From DTQF01 sp038874185 (GTDB lineage: Archaea; Micrarchaeota; Micrarchaeia; CABMEP01), in NCBI GenBank assembly GCA_038874185.1, contig JAVZCX010000041.1, forward strand, positions 1 to 5,819: a stretch of DNA of 5,819 bases, read 5' to 3'. The notes beneath the pieces are model-generated. The model saw only the letters and a list, made by a program, of their open reading frames with translations, had not been told where the DNA came from and ran no database searches. The translations under genes were made by a program, and so were the position numbers. Below, piece by piece: positions 4,742 through 5,819 of the stretch (its first letter is position 1; the number at the start of each line of letters is the position of its first letter).

Positions 4742-5819
4742 ATGAGAATTGCATTCTTTACAGAAACTTGGTATCCTAATGTTGATGGGGTTGTTGTTGC
4801 TATAACAAATATAAAAGAAAGGCTGGAGAAACTGGGAAATAAAATAGTAGTATTTGCAGCAGGAACTCCTGAGGTTAAAAAGAGGAAAAGAAAAGATGAT
4901 GCATACATCTTTCCATCAATAGAATTCATTCCCTATCCAACATACAAGCTTGCCATATTTCCATATCCTGATGCAGAAGAGATAGTTAGAAAAGAAAAGA
5001 TTGATGTCATACATTCGCACGGGATGGGTCCAATGGGTTTAGCAGCGCTCTATGCAGCAAGCATTCTCAAAAAGCCTCTTGTAGGAACTCTCCATACCAA
5101 TATCCAGGAGGCGACTCATTACATAGCTCCGATCAAGCCAATGCAGAGGATAATGAAGAGCGTTGCATGGAGATACCTCAGATGGTATTATAACCAATGC
5201 GATAAAGTCATTGTTCCTAGCGAATACATGAAGAAAGAATGCATAAGGAATGGAATAAAAAATGTTGAAGCAATTTCAAATGGAATAGATCTTAAAAGGT
5301 TCAAACCAGGGAAAAAGAAAATGTGGCTGGATAAAACAGTTATACTTTACACTGGAAGACTGGTGAAAGAAAAGAATCTCGAGGTGCTAATCAAAGCTGC
5401 ACCCATCATTAGGAAAGAAATAAAAAATGCATTCTTTATAATAGTGGGAAGCGGACCTATGGAACAAAAATACAAAGAAGTAGTAAAGAAAAATAAAGTA
5501 GATGACATATTCATATTCATTAGCGGAGTAAAGCATAAAGATATAGTTGAATTTTATCATAATGCTGATGTATTTGCATTTCCTTCTATGTTTGAAACAC
5601 AAGGTCTTTCCTGCCTTGAAGCCCTTGCATGTGGATTACCTGTTGCAGGTGCAGATTATCTTGCAATACCAGACCTTGTAAAAAATGATTACAATGGTTA
5701 TCTCTTTAAGCCGCATGATGTAAAGGGATGCGCAGAGGCAGTAATAAAATGCATAAAAAACAGAGAAAGGTTGTCGAAGAATGCAGTAAAGATAGCAAAA
5801 GAGCACTCAATAGAAAAAA
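4742..5819 (+). CDS. GT4-family glycosyltransferase, C terminus cut by the window edge
   Basis: The frame is open from ATG 4742 to the right edge, giving 359 codons plus one base; family members usually run about 370-400 residues, so little is missing. It has a GT-B fold. The N-terminal acceptor domain begins MRIAFFTETWYPNVDGV, the typical 'DTFYPQxNGV' opening of GT4 enzymes, and has IHSHGMGPMG at 90-99 and a GTLHTN element at 115-120. The C-terminal nucleotide-sugar domain starts after SNGIDLKRF (179-187) and contains YTGRLVKEKN (203-212), with Arg206 and Lys211 as likely phosphate contacts. It also carries the EX7E motif, Glu285 and Glu293 in FETQGLSCLE, which marks retaining GT4 enzymes. 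No signal peptide is seen, so it acts at the cytoplasmic face. The opening resembles mannosyl- and glucosyl-diacylglycerol or phosphoinositide-type transferases, but donor and acceptor cannot be read from sequence. Membrane lipid or surface glycan synthesis is likely. A functional link to gatDE is not evident. Confidence 0.93.
   Translation, partial: MRIAFFTETWYPNVDGVVVAITNIKERLEKLGNKIVVFAAGTPEVKKRKRKDDAYIFPSIEFIPYPTYKLAIFPYPDAEEIVRKEKIDVIHSHGMGPMGLAALYAASILKKPLVGTLHTNIQEATHYIAPIKPMQRIMKSVAWRYLRWYYNQCDKVIVPSEYMKKECIRNGIKNVEAISNGIDLKRFKPGKKKMWLDKTVILYTGRLVKEKNLEVLIKAAPIIRKEIKNAFFIIVGSGPMEQKYKEVVKKNKVDDIFIFISGVKHKDIVEFYHNADVFAFPSMFETQGLSCLEALACGLPVAGADYLAIPDLVKNDYNGYLFKPHDVKGCAEAVIKCIKNRERLSKNAVKIAKEHSIEK

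Noticed and set aside
1..5819. tRNA or rRNA genes, CRISPR array, insertion sequence
   Set aside because: I saw no cloverleaf with a TTCRANY loop, no regularly spaced long repeats, and no transposase or terminal inverted repeats; the coding genes fill nearly all of the window.

Overview
The window reads as AT-rich archaeal DNA, roughly two-thirds A+T by eye. The strongest evidence is an adjacent gatD-gatE pair, which encodes the Glu-tRNA(Gln) amidotransferase that is known only from archaea. Other support comes from Shine-Dalgarno sites of the GGTGA/GAGGT type placed 4-6 nt before ATG, TATA-like elements in the intergenic regions, and heavy use of AGA/AGG for Arg and ATA for Ile. The species cannot be named from this sequence. 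An uncultivated low-GC lineage, for example a DPANN group, would fit but is a guess.

Layout. (1) Positions 1-290, minus strand: the N-terminal 96 codons of a small exported two-helix membrane protein that looks like a VirB2/TrbC-type pilin; it runs off the left edge. (2) Positions 291-445: a divergent intergenic region with TATA-like elements for both directions. (3) Positions 446-1276, plus: a secreted or surface protein with a signal peptide, two probable Ig-like beta-sandwich domains and a hydrophobic C-terminal tail; I do not recognise its family. (4) A T-rich 27-bp stretch that may terminate transcription. (5) Positions 1335-2636, gatD, and 2655-4583, gatE, separated by 18 bp and surely one operon. 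(6) Positions 4584-4741: a 158-bp intergenic region with a three-copy short direct repeat and a duplicated ribosome-binding/start arrangement. (7) Positions 4742-5819, plus: a GT4-type glycosyltransferase that runs off the right edge and is nearly complete (359 codons seen).

How the genes relate. GatD frees ammonia from glutamine or asparagine, and GatE uses it to turn Glu-tRNA(Gln) into Gln-tRNA(Gln), so this pair supplies glutamine for translation. The glycosyltransferase and the two exported proteins suggest cell-envelope functions on either side of this housekeeping operon. Nothing in the window links them biochemically to GatDE. The most unusual content is the divergent pair of exported proteins on the left: a pilin-like subunit and an unrecognised surface protein. 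If VirB4/VirB6-like genes lie beyond the left edge, this would be part of an archaeal conjugation or DNA-import apparatus. That is inference, not something visible here.
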